Below, in pieces: positions 43,857 through 54,498 of a DNA stretch of 64,000 nucleotides (position 1 is its first letter; each line of letters opens with the position of its first letter). The position numbers were made by a program, and so were the translations under genes. The stretch spans positions 4,127,493-4,191,492 of the forward strand of contig NC_052517.1 in assembly GCF_014356525.2 (NCBI RefSeq), in the 5' to 3' direction. This DNA is from Nilaparvata lugens. Lineage: Eukaryota; Arthropoda; Insecta; Hemiptera; Delphacidae. The notes under the pieces were generated by a model that saw only the letters and a program-made list of their open reading frames with translations, was not told the origin of the DNA and made no database searches.

Positions 43857-44765
43857 TTTCTATAGTCCGGACAAGCCCCCTGTGGGTTGGGGGAGCTTTG
43901 AGTCGATCATCGTACTCAAGAATGTGTTGAAAACCAGAATTCACCCCACAGCATTCATGCTTGTCATAGGAGGCGACTAAAATGAACCTCAAGGCAACTC
44001 TAGAAGTTGCCTTGCCTTCAAACCCACGGGATCTGCCCCATCAGGGCAGTTTCGGAGGGGCAAAAAGAAAAACCCAAGAGACCAGAGATGGGTGAAACTC
44101 CAGGCACAAATGTAGGTCAAGAGGCTGAGTCAAGGGGTGGCCGGGTGCCCTTGAGGCAATTTGGCGACCCCTCCTTCAGCGGTAGGACCTACAAAGAAGC
44201 CAGGAGTGGAACTCACGTAGGTCACGAGTTTGTGGGTGGAGAGGTCAAAACTTACCATTGCTCAAAGAAGGGCGGCCATTCAGGCAAAACTTATTGGGAG
44301 AGGTGGAGCTTCTGTCCCTGCGAAGTTTCGGAGGGGCAAAAAGAAAAAAACCAAGAGACCAGAGATGGGTGAAACTCCAGGCACAAATGTGGGTCAAGGG
44401 GCTGAGTCAAGGGTGGCCGGGTGCCCTTGAGGCAGCTTGGCCACCCCTCCATCAGCGGTAGGACCTACAAAGAAGGTCTGGAGTGGAACTCACGTAGGTC
44501 ACGAGGACTAATCAGTCTGAAGAGACTGCCAAGCATATCACACTGGATTGCGACAAGCAACCGGGTGATGAATGGGATGTTAGTATAGGGAAAAACTCCT
44601 GGTTCTTGTAAAGGACACAGGTATTGGTTTGCCCAACTAACATACTACTTGGGAACACAGTAAGTTTCGGTTGACGTGTGGGGTTCTTTGAAACTTTGGA
44701 TCCTTGAATCCGTCTCTTCCAAAACAATAAACAATAATAATAAACAATAAACAATTCCAAAACAA
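43857..44765 (+). mobile_element. Deleted non-LTR retrotransposon (LINE) remnant
   Basis: The 5' side carries GTGTTGAAAACCAGAATTCA and GTCATAGGAGGCGACTAAAA, a leader-type sequence. Two degenerate tandem copies of AGAGATGGGTGAAACTCCAG, GCACAAATG follow. At 44507-44560 the plus frame reads TNQSEETAKHITLDCDKQ, the cysteine/histidine post-RT segment (ET.(E)HI...C) typical of LINE ORF2 C termini. The RT core is absent. The end is an AATAAACAATA-type A-rich tail near 44725-44772. Confidence 0.6.
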
Positions 44766-45227
44766 TAAACAATAGTCCGTGCAAATTTACTTCAGACTTG
44801 GGATGGATTTGCGCAGCAGAGAAACATACAGCGGGAGGGATACAGAGGCGCGATGTTACCGTTCTGAACCGGCCAGCGTTCTCCAACTTCTAATGACTGT
44901 TCATATGCTCATGCTACATATGCGAAGTTTCCTGTCTGAAATCAGTCTGACGACTGACTCTAATTGACAAATTGGCAACTGCGCTTCTCCTATTAATCAC
45001 TGTAATTGGCAGATCTCCCTCCATTTCTTTGTGCCGCGCTATTTCTCAAAGTCAGAAGTAATTTTGCTCGGACCATAGTGAGTTCAAGCACGGTTAAATC
45101 AGAAGCACAAACTTTCTATTTTCTGTCCCAATTCTTTGTCCATTTGTAAATGTTCGTAATAACTTTTTAACATGTTTCTAGTGACTTTTTACATGTTTTT
45201 AATAGGATTTTGTCAATTTTGTTGCAG
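44766..45227. other. Intron sequence before LRRFIP exon 2
   Basis: No repeat recognised. It supplies the branch-site/pyrimidine region ending ATTTTGTTGCAG. Confidence 0.5.
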
Positions 45228-45360
45228 GCTGAAGCTCGTTTGGCGGCAAAACGACAGGCAAGAGCGGAAGCGCGCGAAATTCGAATGCGAGAGTTGGAAC
45301 GTCAGCAAAGAGAAGCCGAAGAAACAGCTGATAAAGTCTACGATATCTACAGCACACCAG
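45228..45360 (+). CDS. LRRFIP2: LRRFIP homologue, exon 2
   Basis: Phase 0 entry after TTGTTGCAG; 44 codons plus one base. It encodes [40 protein letters not shown] and YSTP, ending CCAG|GTAAAG in phase 1. The first 30 residues are the most conserved N-terminal motif of the LRRFIP family (Pfam LRRFIP, formerly DUF2051) and form a highly charged helix. It follows exon 1 (IAKE) exactly where vertebrate LRRFIP2 continues. The VYDIY stretch corresponds to the family's short tyrosine-containing segment. An ATG-initiated frame at 45172-45369 overlaps in another frame and is a shadow. Confidence 0.95.
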
Positions 45361-45551
45361 GTAAAGTAGGGTTTACATTAGTAAAGTTTCCTTGAGTTCA
45401 AGTTTTTTGAGTTAAATGGACGATTATGAAATATTGAAGTCAAGTTTACTTGAATATTATCTCCAAGACAAGAGTATGATAGAAAAGTATGAAAAACAAG
45501 AAGAAAACTTTGAGATTAATTTTTAGATTCCTTACTTCATGTTCATGATTA

Positions 45552-46137
45552 CAGTGTGAAACCCCCTATTCAAATACATGTAAAACAAAATTCCCCCCAG
45601 TGTGAATGCTTCCATTTAACTGCGTGCTTTTCAGATACCGTCCAACGATCGTCTAAATTCCTCTAAGTGTGAAACCCACAATTCAACTACACTACATGCA
45701 AAACAAAATTCCTCCCAGTGTGAAAGCCTCAATTTAACTGTGTGCCTTTCAGATGCCGTCCAGTAATCATCTAAATTCCTTTCAGTGTGAAACCCCCTAT
45801 CCAATTACATTCAAAACAAAATTCCTCCCGGTGTGAAACCCCTCATTCAAATACATGTTAAACAAAACTCCTGCCAGTGTGAAAGCCTCCATTTAATTTC
45901 CTGCTTTTCAGATACCGTCCAACGATCGTCTATATTCCTCTCAGTGTGAAACTCCTAATTCAAATACATGTAAAGCAAAATTCCACCCAGTGTAAAAGCC
46001 TCCATTTAACTGCGTGCCTTTCAGATGCCGTCCAGTGATCATCTAAATTCCTTTCAGTGTGAAACCCCTCATTCAATTACATTCAAAACAAAATTCCACC
46101 CAGTGTGAAAGCCTCCATTTAACTGCGTGCTTTTCAG
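45552..46137 (+). repeat. Tandem repeat carrying four decoy splice acceptors
   Basis: 113-118 bp units (one 159 bp interval) each contain CAGTGTGAAACCCCT, a TTTAACTGCGTGCTTTTCAG-like acceptor and a copy of the first ~19 bases of exon 3. Decoy AGs end at 45634, 45752, 45911 and 46024; the real one ends at 46137. Copies 1 and 3 read ATACCGTCCAACGATCGTC like the exon. Copies 2 and 4 read ATGCCGTCCAGTRATCATC, an alternating two-type order. Every decoy meets a stop codon when entered in the proper phase. Confidence 0.92.
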
Positions 46138-46307
46138 ATGCCGTCCAACGATCGTCGCGTGTGGCAGCCGCTATTGCGACACCTCGCTCTCTCTCTTCCA
46201 GGGAGAACCATCGCAGTGAGAGGGAGAGAGAGAACAACAGTTATCATTCGTCGCGGCGGAGCTCTGAAGATTCTCTGGAGGAAGCCACTAGTCTCAGGGA
46301 TATGAGG
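46138..46307 (+). CDS. LRRFIP2: LRRFIP homologue, exon 3
   Basis: Enters in phase 1 after GCTTTTCAG, completing a GAT codon, and leaves in phase 0 at AGG|GTGAGT. It encodes D-AVQRSSRVAAAIATPRSLSS, then RENHRSERERENNSYHSSRR and SSEDSLEEATSLRDMR. This is the variable Ser/Arg/Glu linker of the family, likely disordered and rich in potential phosphorylation sites. It ends in a SLRDMR turn that leads into the coiled coil of the next exon. The boundary is firm because phase, acceptor and donor all agree. Its first 19 bases are repeated upstream as decoys. Confidence 0.9.
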
Positions 46308-46394
46308 GTGAGTTTTTATTCAATTATTTAATTTATTTATTCATTCACTTAATTTATTTGTATTATAATTAATTCATTCGATAAATCCAGAGAG

Positions 46395-46935
46395 AAAAGA
46401 TAGCATAAGAAGATGTCCCATGGTTTGTAGAATTCATTCAAAGTTTGCAAGTTTTGTATCAAATTATGGCGATGTGTATCAAGTTGAGATGATACTGTAT
46501 CATAGTGTGGTGATACTGTATCATACTTAGGTGATATTGTATCCAAAGACCTTGAAGAGATATAGAGAGAATAGACCCACAATGCCTATTCCTTCCCAAT
46601 GATAGCTCTTACTTGAAATAATTGAAGGTATTTGGGGTATTTTAGCACGAGATATTATATCGATATATTTGTAATATAATAGATTACAAAGGCATTGGTA
46701 TGTAATAATCTTATAGGTTGCCCCCTCAATGGCCGATTTCAATTCCAAGTAAGTAAGTGTGGTGATACTGTATCATTTATGGTGATACTGTATCATTTAT
46801 GGTGATACTGTAGAGAAAAGATGACGCAAGAAAATATCCCATGGAATAGGTATTGAATTCATGTTTCAAGCCGATTTTTTGTTAACTCAAGCCGATTACT
46901 GTCAACTACTGTCTATTATTAGTGTGTTGTTGGGA
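46395..46935. repeat. CCCATGG/GATACTGTATC repeat modules
   Basis: GATAGCATAAGAAGATGTCC, AAGTTGAGATGATACTGTAT and TATGGTGATACTGTATCAT repeats with a ~200 bp insertion (46560-46750), as in 235-370 and 62.6-63.5 kb. Confidence 0.7.
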
Positions 46936-47233
46936 GTTTGATTGATTGAGTACTTTATTCATGAAGATTACATTATATACTGGCTTATACACTTATATAC
47001 AATAGCTTACAATACAGCAAAATTATAGATGAATTTACATAATATAGCCTAAGAAAATAATTATTGAACTGTATATAGTATAAAAAAGCAATTTGTAATA
47101 ACTAAAGATAATATTGATATGCATCTACATAAATTGGCGGAGCTTTGGACATATCAATTGTCCATTGGCTTTGGCTTTGTCCATTCTTCGGAAAGAATAT
47201 TCAAAATATCCCTCCCACTAGCTCTCTACCAAC
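46936..47233 (-). mobile_element. SINE-like retroposon with (ATCA)n tail, inverted
   Basis: On the minus strand it runs from TTGGTAGAGAGCTAGTGGGA, through TGGACAATTGATATGTCCAA and GCGGAGCTTTGGACA-inverse, to AATAAAGTACTCAATCAATC. Identical ends recur at 53163-53448 and in the split copy 57325-58770. Confidence 0.75.
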
Positions 47234-47236
47234 TGT

Positions 47237-47957
47237 GTAAGAGTGTAAGAAGGGCACAGTATGAGAGACTACCAGCGTCACATAGCTTCACCAAAAACAA
47301 CTACTAGGACTATCGGCTTCAGTTAACACTCACATTTGCAACATAGACACCCTATACACTGTCTATTATTAGTGTGTTGTTGGGAGTGTAAGAGTGTAAG
47401 AAGGGCACAGTATGAGAGACTACCAGCGTCACATAGCTTCACCAAAAACAACTACTAGGACTATCGGCTTCAGTTAACACTCACATTTGCAACATAGACA
47501 CCCTATACACTGTCTATTATTAGTGTGTTGTTGGGAGTGTAAGAGTGTAAGAAGGGCACAGTATGAGAGACTACCAGCGTCACATAGCTTCACCAAAAAC
47601 AACTACTAGGACTATCGGCTTCAGTTAACACTCACATTTGCAACATAGACACCCTATACACTGTCTATTATTAGTGTGTTGTTGGGAGTGTAAGAGTGTA
47701 AGAAGGGCACAGTATGAGAGACTACCAGCGTCACATAGCTTCACCAAAAACAACTACTAGGACTATCGGCTTCAGTTAACACTCACATTTGCAACATAGA
47801 CACCCTATACACTGTCTATTATTAGTGTGTTGTTGGGAGTGTAAGAGTGTAAGAAGGGCACAGTATGAGAGACTACCAGCGTCACATAGCTTCACCAAAA
47901 ACAACTACTAGGACTATCGGCTTCAGTTAACACTCACATTTGCAACATAACAGTCCT
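47237..47957 (+). repeat. 151 bp satellite-like array, about 4.8 units
   Basis: GAGTGTAAGAAGGGCACAGT starts at 47241, 47392, 47543, 47694 and 47845 with exactly 151 bp spacing and almost no divergence. A related short array is at 1332-1737 and a single unit at 56272-56362. Confidence 0.95.
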
Positions 47958-48104
47958 TTATCATGGCTTATCACCATATATGATACAGTATCAATTTAAT
48001 ATGATACAGTGTCATCTCAACTTGATACACAACACCATAATTTGTTTCAAAACTTACAAACTTTGAATGAATTCTACAAACCATGGGATATCCACTTATG
48101 CTAT

Positions 48105-48340
48105 CCTTTCCCTATGATAAAAGTAAATTCTTATGGCTTTTGTTTGTGGGGATTCCCTTGCGGGAAGGTCCCACCGCCTGAATATATCATTTGAGCGGTC
48201 AACGGGCCTTACGATGTCATACTTAAGCCGGAACCGACAGTTTAACGTGCCCATCCGATGACACAGGAGTGATCTGGTTAAAACACTTTTGGTATGAGAG
48301 GGTTTGAACCCGGGATCTCTATGATGAGACACATATAATA
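48105..48340 (+). repeat. Unclassified repeat-like segment with GGGTTTGAACCCGGG
   Basis: GGGGATTCCCTTGCGGGAAG and GTTTGAACCCGGGATCTC give a box B-like word. No convincing box A partner was found, so tRNA/SINE status is not claimed. Confidence 0.35.
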
Positions 48341-48501
48341 TTCAGAAAAGAAGAACAGGATATTGCCCATAACTTTTTCTAGTCCTTAATATTCATCTAT
48401 CCATTTTTTGAAGTACATAAATGATTAAACTCATAAATAAATTTAATAATGAAGTATTTTTAATAGAGCTACTTGAATGTTCAATCACAAAGAATAACTG
48501 T

Positions 48502-48743
48502 AGTCTGTATAAAATAAGTTGAGATTTGAAGAAAATATCCTAGTTGCCAAATTGTGCAAAATTTCAATTTATTCATACAAGCCCCATATGATAGGATGTA
48601 TTTAAATTCGTCAACATAGTGGATGCAGAGTTGTCAATTTGAATATTCATCCAGTCATATAAGCTTGCATGAAAAGATTCAAATTTCGCACAGTTTGGCA
48701 ACTAGGATATTTTCTCGACGTCTCAATTCATTTTAGACAGACT
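48502..48743. mobile_element. TIR MITE AGTCTGTATAAAATAAGTTG
   Basis: The left arm AGTCTGTATAAAATAAGTTG, AATATCCTAGTTGCCAAATT is inverted at the right (TTTGGCAACTAGGATATTTT, CATTTTAGACAGACT). TA occurs on each side. Confidence 0.75.
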
Positions 48744-48771
48744 ATTGTACCCCTATCATTTATTCATTCAT

Positions 48772-49115
48772 TTATCGATTCATTTATTTACGATACAAAT
48801 AAAACTGATGTTATATATAACATTGGTAGGTAAAATAATAATGTAGCACTTGTGCTATTTTTCTTCCAAATTTATAGGTGATGACACAGTCCAAAATAGG
48901 GTTAGAATTTCACGTGTACAATTTTTATACAATTTTAGTCTACAATTAAGTACTGTACAATTAAGTACTGAAATACAGCTGTGCTTAGTGAGAGAAGTTG
49001 TGTATATTTTTACGTTCAAAATTTTATAAAATAACTTGATTAATTCAATATGAAGTGATAATTGAGTGTTATATTTAAATATAGTTTGGTGTTTCAATTT
49101 CTCTAAATTAAACAT
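48772..49115 (-). mobile_element. Retroposon fragment beginning ATTTATTTAC
   Basis: CTTGTGCTATTTTTCTTCCA, AATTTATA and AGAATTTCACGTGTACA match 59041-59220. Similar TTTA-tailed fragments: 54740-55066, 61621-61800 and 63057-63350. Probably a non-LTR 3' end in inverse orientation. Confidence 0.55.
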
Positions 49116-49601
49116 TTTTAGCTTATATATATTTTTGGACGAAAATTGAACTTGAACGTTTTACAGTAGAAACATAACCTATTTTTTGGACATTTTATTA
49201 ATTTATCAAAATTTGGGAATTGAATAGATTTGGGCCAAGCCTGTTGTTCCTTCTTAATCATATTGATATGATTTGTGATTCTGTCCACGAATAAATAATA
49301 ATAAAATAAACATGGAAACTATAAATTTTAAATTTAGCTCAATTCAACAAATTAATTAGAAATATTCCACTCAATCACCACTTGTAACAATATAGTGAGA
49401 TAATATTCAGTTATTTAAGACAATTTGGAACCATGGAAGAATACAAACACTAAAGATCAAAGCTGACTAGTTCCAGCTATACTGGCATTACCAAGTATGT
49501 TTCAAAAACACTAAAGATCAAAGATGAGTAGTTCCAGCTATACTGGCTATATTTTTTTCAAAAATTCCTTGTAATTAAATTAATTATGTTTTTTTGGGCA
49601 G

Positions 49602-49667
49602 CACGAACTCAAGAAAGTTTACGGTAAACTTCGTAAAGCGATGCAAATGTCTGTTATTCTTTCTTAA
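49602..49667 (+). pseudogene. Decayed duplicate of LRRFIP exon 4
   Basis: After the acceptor TTTTTTTGGGCAG, phase 0 translation gives HELKKVYGKLRKAMQMSVIL, S, stop. It aligns without gaps to exon 4 (HELKEVEDKFRKAMIANAQL) for the first 14 residues (H E L K . V . . K . R K A M conserved), then loses similarity. It has no donor in register, reaches TAA at 49665-49667, and is cut off by a mobile element starting at 49681. Either a dead duplicate exon or a former mutually exclusive alternative. Confidence 0.75.
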
Positions 49668-49680
49668 ATTCATTAAATTA

Positions 49681-50220
49681 TTTTTCCTACAGTTACGTTG
49701 AAAAGTGGCCATTGCTGCACTGATTACAGAACGCAAAGAATCACTTTTCCGCTCTAGTGCGGGAAAACTTTTTCTGCACTCCAGATTTGCAACATGGCAA
49801 CACAAAATACTTAGTAGGTTATATGGAGCAACAGTGCAGCAAAATCAAAATGAAGTTGGTAACAGTGACTGCTGTGGCTGCTATAGTGAGCAGAGGTGCA
49901 ACCAAGCACAACGCGCTAATTATTATTCATTATATATTATAACCAACGACAACGAGGACTTTAGGATTTTAGGATTAAGGTTTTTATCAATAATAAAATT
50001 ACACAGAAAAACATTTGATGCATTTCAGGCAATTTTACCCATAATTACCCACTTTTCATATTCAATGGTAACTGTAGGAAAAACTTAATGTGAAATACGT
50101 GCGCAAAGTTCCTCTGCTGCACTCAAGAAACCATTCCGCCCTCGCCTACGGCTCGGGCGTAAACGTTTCTTTCGGTGCAGCAAACTGTCACTTAGCGCAC
50201 TAGTTGCACAAATAACTATT
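49681..50220 (+). mobile_element. TTTTCCTACAGTTACG element, copy 2
   Basis: Same ends and internal inverted ACTGTAGGAAAAA as copy 1. It lies between the decayed exon and functional exon 4, whose acceptor is only 61 bp downstream. Confidence 0.75.
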
Positions 50221-50281
50221 CTGTGTAGGTAAATAAATTTAATATGATGTTCAAAGTGATATTTAATGTTTGATTTTGCAG

Positions 50282-50428
50282 CACGAACTGAAGGAGGTGG
50301 AGGATAAGTTTCGGAAAGCTATGATAGCCAATGCGCAATTGGACAATGAGAAGGCGGCTGCAGCCTATCAGGTGGAACTGCTCAAAGATCGGCTGGAGGA
50401 GATGGATGAAAATCACTCTCAACTCAAC
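50282..50428 (+). CDS. LRRFIP2: LRRFIP homologue, exon 4 (coiled coil)
   Basis: Phase 0 in (TTTTGCAG|CAC) and phase 0 out (AAC|GTGAGT); 49 codons. HELKEVEDKFRKAMIANAQL, DNEKAAAAYQVELLKDRLEE and MDENHSQLN match the family signature LKEVEEKxxKAMVSNAQLDN ... YQVxxLKDxxEE. Heptad spacing of L, V, F, A, L is evident, so this is the start of the dimerising coiled coil used for Flightless-I and partner binding. The following exon continues the heptads with no residue gap relative to human LRRFIP1, so no intervening exon is missing. Confidence 0.95.
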
Positions 50429-51183
50429 GTGAGTTCATTTATTTATCATTTATTTTCAGAAACAAAATGTACATTTCTAGAGATAAACCCCCAACCCAAC
50501 ATACCGGGTGTTTCAAAAAGAATGAATCAATTTTAAACAGTTATTGACCGAAAGTAGTGAGGTCTATGTTTCAACTCGATAAAATATAATATATAATATA
50601 AACAAACCACAAACCAATATATAACCTAACCTAACCATTATATTATACTAAAATCAATAACAAAAGTTTTCAGCTGTGAATAACATAGTGAGTAGGTTTT
50701 TGATTTTGTATTGAAATTTTTTAAATAAGTGCAATATTTCTAAAGTTTTCAATTTATTGTGATACATTCTGTGATTCATTTGGAGTATAAATTCAACCTT
50801 CAAAATTCAAAATTTTAAATCATCATTCCTGGACCGAAAATCAAGTAACGAAGCAGTGTGTGATTACATAACCTTATCTTTTGGACAACATTAACATTTT
50901 ATCAAAATGTTTGGAGAGAAATAGTACAGGCTCAGCCTAGTTTTTCCTCCAATGTCATAATTGTATTATGATTATAGTAGTTTATACAATAAATGAATGA
51001 AATGAAATAACAACAAATTCTTAAAATGAAGAAAAAAATTCTTTCGGAGGAGACGATAAGCCGTTGGTCCCGAGCACCTAAAAAGTAATCGTCATTTCTC
51101 ATCATCATCCCTCTCACTTATTACCCACGCACAAGACTAAGAGCTTATGTGGGCATCACCCTCAGTATTATTATTATTATTAT
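50429..51183. other. Intron 4, mostly unassigned
   Basis: A retroposon-like tail (GAGAAATAGTACAGGCTCAG ... AATAAATGAATG) lies at 50915-51005. A cytochrome-like or gene-like signal was looked for and not seen. Confidence 0.45.
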
Positions 51184-52181
51184 TAAAATGAATAAAGACA
51201 ACAATATAAACCAATAACATTTAATAGTTCACCCATAATAAGGATACGTTATAATTAACTATTTCATATAATAGTTGATATTAATAATATTTATTCTACA
51301 TACTCCTGTCCTGAATTTTTCTAAAGAGTAGAATGGATTTTCAATGACCCATTTTCTTGAATATTTAAGGAACTAGCCGTCAGCCTTGCTTCGCACGCCA
51401 TATCCGTGTAGCCAAGGGGCTCCGCCCCCTGGACCCCCGACTGCATCGTCCGAAAATGAGATCAACGGGCTCACTTCGCTCGCCTGCATTTTTGTTTTGA
51501 GCATTCTTCATTCCATCAGAAAGTCAAAGTACAGAGAAAACGCAGAAAAGCTGAGAAAAACGCTGATTTTGGGCTTATCTTTGATGAAATATTAAAGTCA
51601 GAAAATGTTTAAACCCTAGCTAAACCTCTGTACCAAATTTGAACATTTTATTTCTATTACTTGATGAAATAACTGAGAAAACGCAAAAAACGCTAATTTT
51701 GGGTGTATCTATGGCGTTATTGCAAATTTCTTCTAACACAACATTATTACACCCTAGCTGAGCTTCTGTACTAAATTTGAACATTTTCTGTTCATTTGTT
51801 CTCGATAAAGCTGTGAAAACGCTGGAAAAACGCAGATTTATGGCGTATCTTTGGATATTTTTCCAAATCCGTTCTTAGTGCGCATTTAAAGGGCCAACTG
51901 AACATACCTACTAAATTTGAACGTTTTTGATCCGGTAGATTTTTAGTTCTGCGAGTGAGTGAGTGCCATTTCGCTTTTATATTTATAGATAAATAATAAA
52001 AAATCCTTAAAATGAATAAAGACAACAATAACATTCTATAGTTCACGTTATAAGACTACGTTATAATTAACTATTTCATATAGTAGTTGATATTAATAAT
52101 TTATTCTACATACTCCTGTCCTGAATTCTTCTAAAGAGAATGTATTTTCAATGAGCCATTTTCTTGAATATTCAAGGAATG
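51184..52181. repeat. About 185 bp direct repeats flanking a Helitron
   Basis: 51184-51371 and 52005-52181 share AATGAATAAAGACAACAATA, ACGTTATAATTAACTATTTC, TTCTACATACTCCTGTCCTG and CATTTTCTTGAATATT. A Helitron occupies the space between. Confidence 0.8.
51373..51989 (-). mobile_element. Divergent non-autonomous Helitron
   Basis: On the minus strand from TCTATAAATATAAAAGCGAA to GCGTGCGAAGCAAGGCTGAC, GGCTAG. The middle is divergent from the other copies and contains AAACGCAGAAAAGCTGAG-like repeats. Confidence 0.75.
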
Positions 52182-52253
52182 CAGGCAGGGGAAGGGTGCG
52201 GAACCCGAAAGGATACAGAAGGGTACAATATTTTGAAATTGTAAGATTGTTAA

Positions 52254-52284
<31 letters not shown>

Positions 52285-52974
52285 GCCTTTATTGGTTCCC
52301 AACACTATACAATAATACAAAATAATATGTAGAAAGAATGAACATCTTTGCTGAACTGAAAATATTAAATAACATTACTGAATTAGCTAGCTTTTTTTTC
52401 AAATTGTTGAAATATAACTGTTAAAATATAACTGTTTAAAATTGGGTCAATCTTTTTGAAACACCCGGTATTATAACCTATGAACTTTAGTGTATACAGA
52501 ATGTGCACATTCCAATCGTAAATTGTTCCATCACGTGACTAGTGCAAAATGTTCCCATGGAACGCCATTTCGAAATCGTTGGTTCAAGCTTTTGGCGCGC
52601 ACTTATAAAGTTGATTTACACTAAAATGTGTCGTTTACTAGCTGCGTGAATTAAGAAAGGCTGTTTTACAAACTTACCGTCTAGAAAAGTGTGCATTTCT
52701 TTCACTCCATTAATCTCAAATTTTCTATAGAGAAAAATTCATTTAATGAATGGTTATCAAACATCAAATTTTTGGTTATCTATGTATTAATGTATATATG
52801 TATAGGTATTAATGTATTCTATGGCTATGCTATGGTAAACAAACTATCAGCGCATGCGCAGAGAAGCAAGCTGACTACAATAATCGACCAATGAGAGCTC
52901 AGATAGTTGTAACATGTACCAGGTCGGACAATTTACCACGCTTCGACTGTGGGGCAGGATTTTGGAACTGGTAC
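52182..52974. other. Unassigned intron 4 sequence
   Basis: (AAT)n microsatellite at about 52252-52282. Otherwise nothing recognised. Confidence 0.4.
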
Positions 52975-53478
52975 CATAGTGAGTCCACGTTATAATGACA
53001 GTATTTGATCAACTTTGGTTTTGCTATCCTTGTCTATCATTCGACAAAGCCGGTGGTATTATCCTTTTCTAGGTCCACAACGAAGCCAATTATGTTTATG
53101 ACAGTGTATAAATATAATTAATTAATGCAGAGAATCGGCATCGCTATTCTTCTATCTTTATCTTTTGGTAGAGAGTTAGTAGGGAGGATATTTTTAATAT
53201 TCTTTCCGAAGAATGGACATTGATATGTCCAAAGCTCCGCCAATTTATGTAGATGCATAACAATATAATTATTATCTATAGTTATTATATTACAAATTAC
53301 TTTTTCATATCATATACAGTTCAATAATTATTTTCTTAGTCTATATTATGTAAATTCATCTATAATTTTGCTGTATTGTAAGCTATTGTATATAAGTGTA
53401 TAAGCCAGTATATATTGTAATCTACATAAATAAAGTACTCAATCAATCCACTGCCATTATAACGTGGACCTCACTATA
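52975..53478 (-). mobile_element. Short MITE interrupted by the (ATCA)n-tailed retroposon
   Basis: Inverted family A copy CATAGTGAGTCCACGTTATA ... AACGTGGACCTCACTATA. It is broken between CTATCTTTATC and CACTGCC by a 286 bp insert (53163-53448), TTTTGGTAGAGAGTTAGTAG ... AAAGTACTCAATCAATC. Confidence 0.85.
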
Positions 53479-53781
53479 GTTTCTGGTAGAGAATCTGTCA
53501 AAACTCTTCCCATGGAACGCGGAACTTTTTAACTGGTAAATTGTGAATCGGACAATTTAGCACATTCCATGTACACAGAATGGGCCCAATGTCCCACTAA
53601 AGAGGTGTAACAGTCAAAGACCATAGAATCTACAAATCTATCTTCAATAGACTCGCACTACTCAATGCCTGTCACTAAATTTAGTCTAAAATCTATGGTG
53701 ACCCAATTCCTAGACTAGTTCAATTGAATCTAGATCAAATTCTTTGTCTAGAATAGTTGGCTTGTTGTAGCACAGACAATC

Positions 53782-54498
53782 TATAGTGAGGTCCACGTTA
53801 TAATGGCAGTGTTTGATCAGCAATGGTGTTGCTATCCTTGTCTATCATTCAACAAAGCGGATAGCGCTATCTCTTTCTCGCTTTGCTGTGTTGTCAGATC
53901 GTATTTCAACAGAATTAATAGAATTAATAATTGATTAACACAATTCATTATGAAATTATTGAAAAATTAAATGTCTTGTTTAATAAAATATAATTGAATA
54001 TTATAAACGAGAATGAACAGTTAATATTACATCAATAAACCTGTATCAGCTACCGTCTATAGAAAGCATTGACAAGACAGAGGATCGGCATCGTTTAACA
54101 AAATGTTTTATCTTTATGAAAATTTATTATTGAATTATTGAAAAATATTATTTATTACTCAATGAAATATAATTGATTATTTTAAACGAGAATGAACAGT
54201 TAATATTACATCAATAAACTTGTATCAGCTACCGTCTATAGAAGGCATTGACAAGACAGAGGATCGGCATCGTTTAACAAAATATTTTATCTTTATGAAA
54301 ATTCATTATGGAATTATTGAGAAATATAATTTCTTGCTTAATAAAATATAATTGATAATTTTAAACGAGAATGAACAGTTAATATTACATCAATAAACCT
54401 GTATCAGCTACCGTCTATAGACGGCATTGACGAGGCAGAGGATCGGCAACGTTGTTCTATCTTTCTCCACTGCCATTATAACGTGGACCTCACTATAG
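53782..54498 (-). mobile_element. Long MITE with internal 179 bp triplication
   Basis: TATAGTGAGGTCCACGTTAT to AACGTGGACCTCACTATA. The interior segment CAGTTAATATTACATCAATA, GTATCAGCTACCGTCTATAG repeats at 179 bp steps (about 54042, 54221, 54400). Confidence 0.85.

Noticed and set aside
45552..46137. CRISPR-like spaced repeats
   Set aside because: Eukaryotic intron; units are contiguous 113-118 bp repeats containing splice sites, not short repeats with unique spacers.
48290..48330. GGGTTTGAACCCGGG as part of a tRNA gene
   Set aside because: Only a box B-like word is present; no box A or cloverleaf arms at the right distance.
49705..50088. 127-codon frame VAIAALITERKESLF... and its copies at 15.6 and 58.1 kb
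   Set aside because: Present in every copy of the TTTTCCTACAG element but without recognisable domain or consistent end; treated as element sequence.
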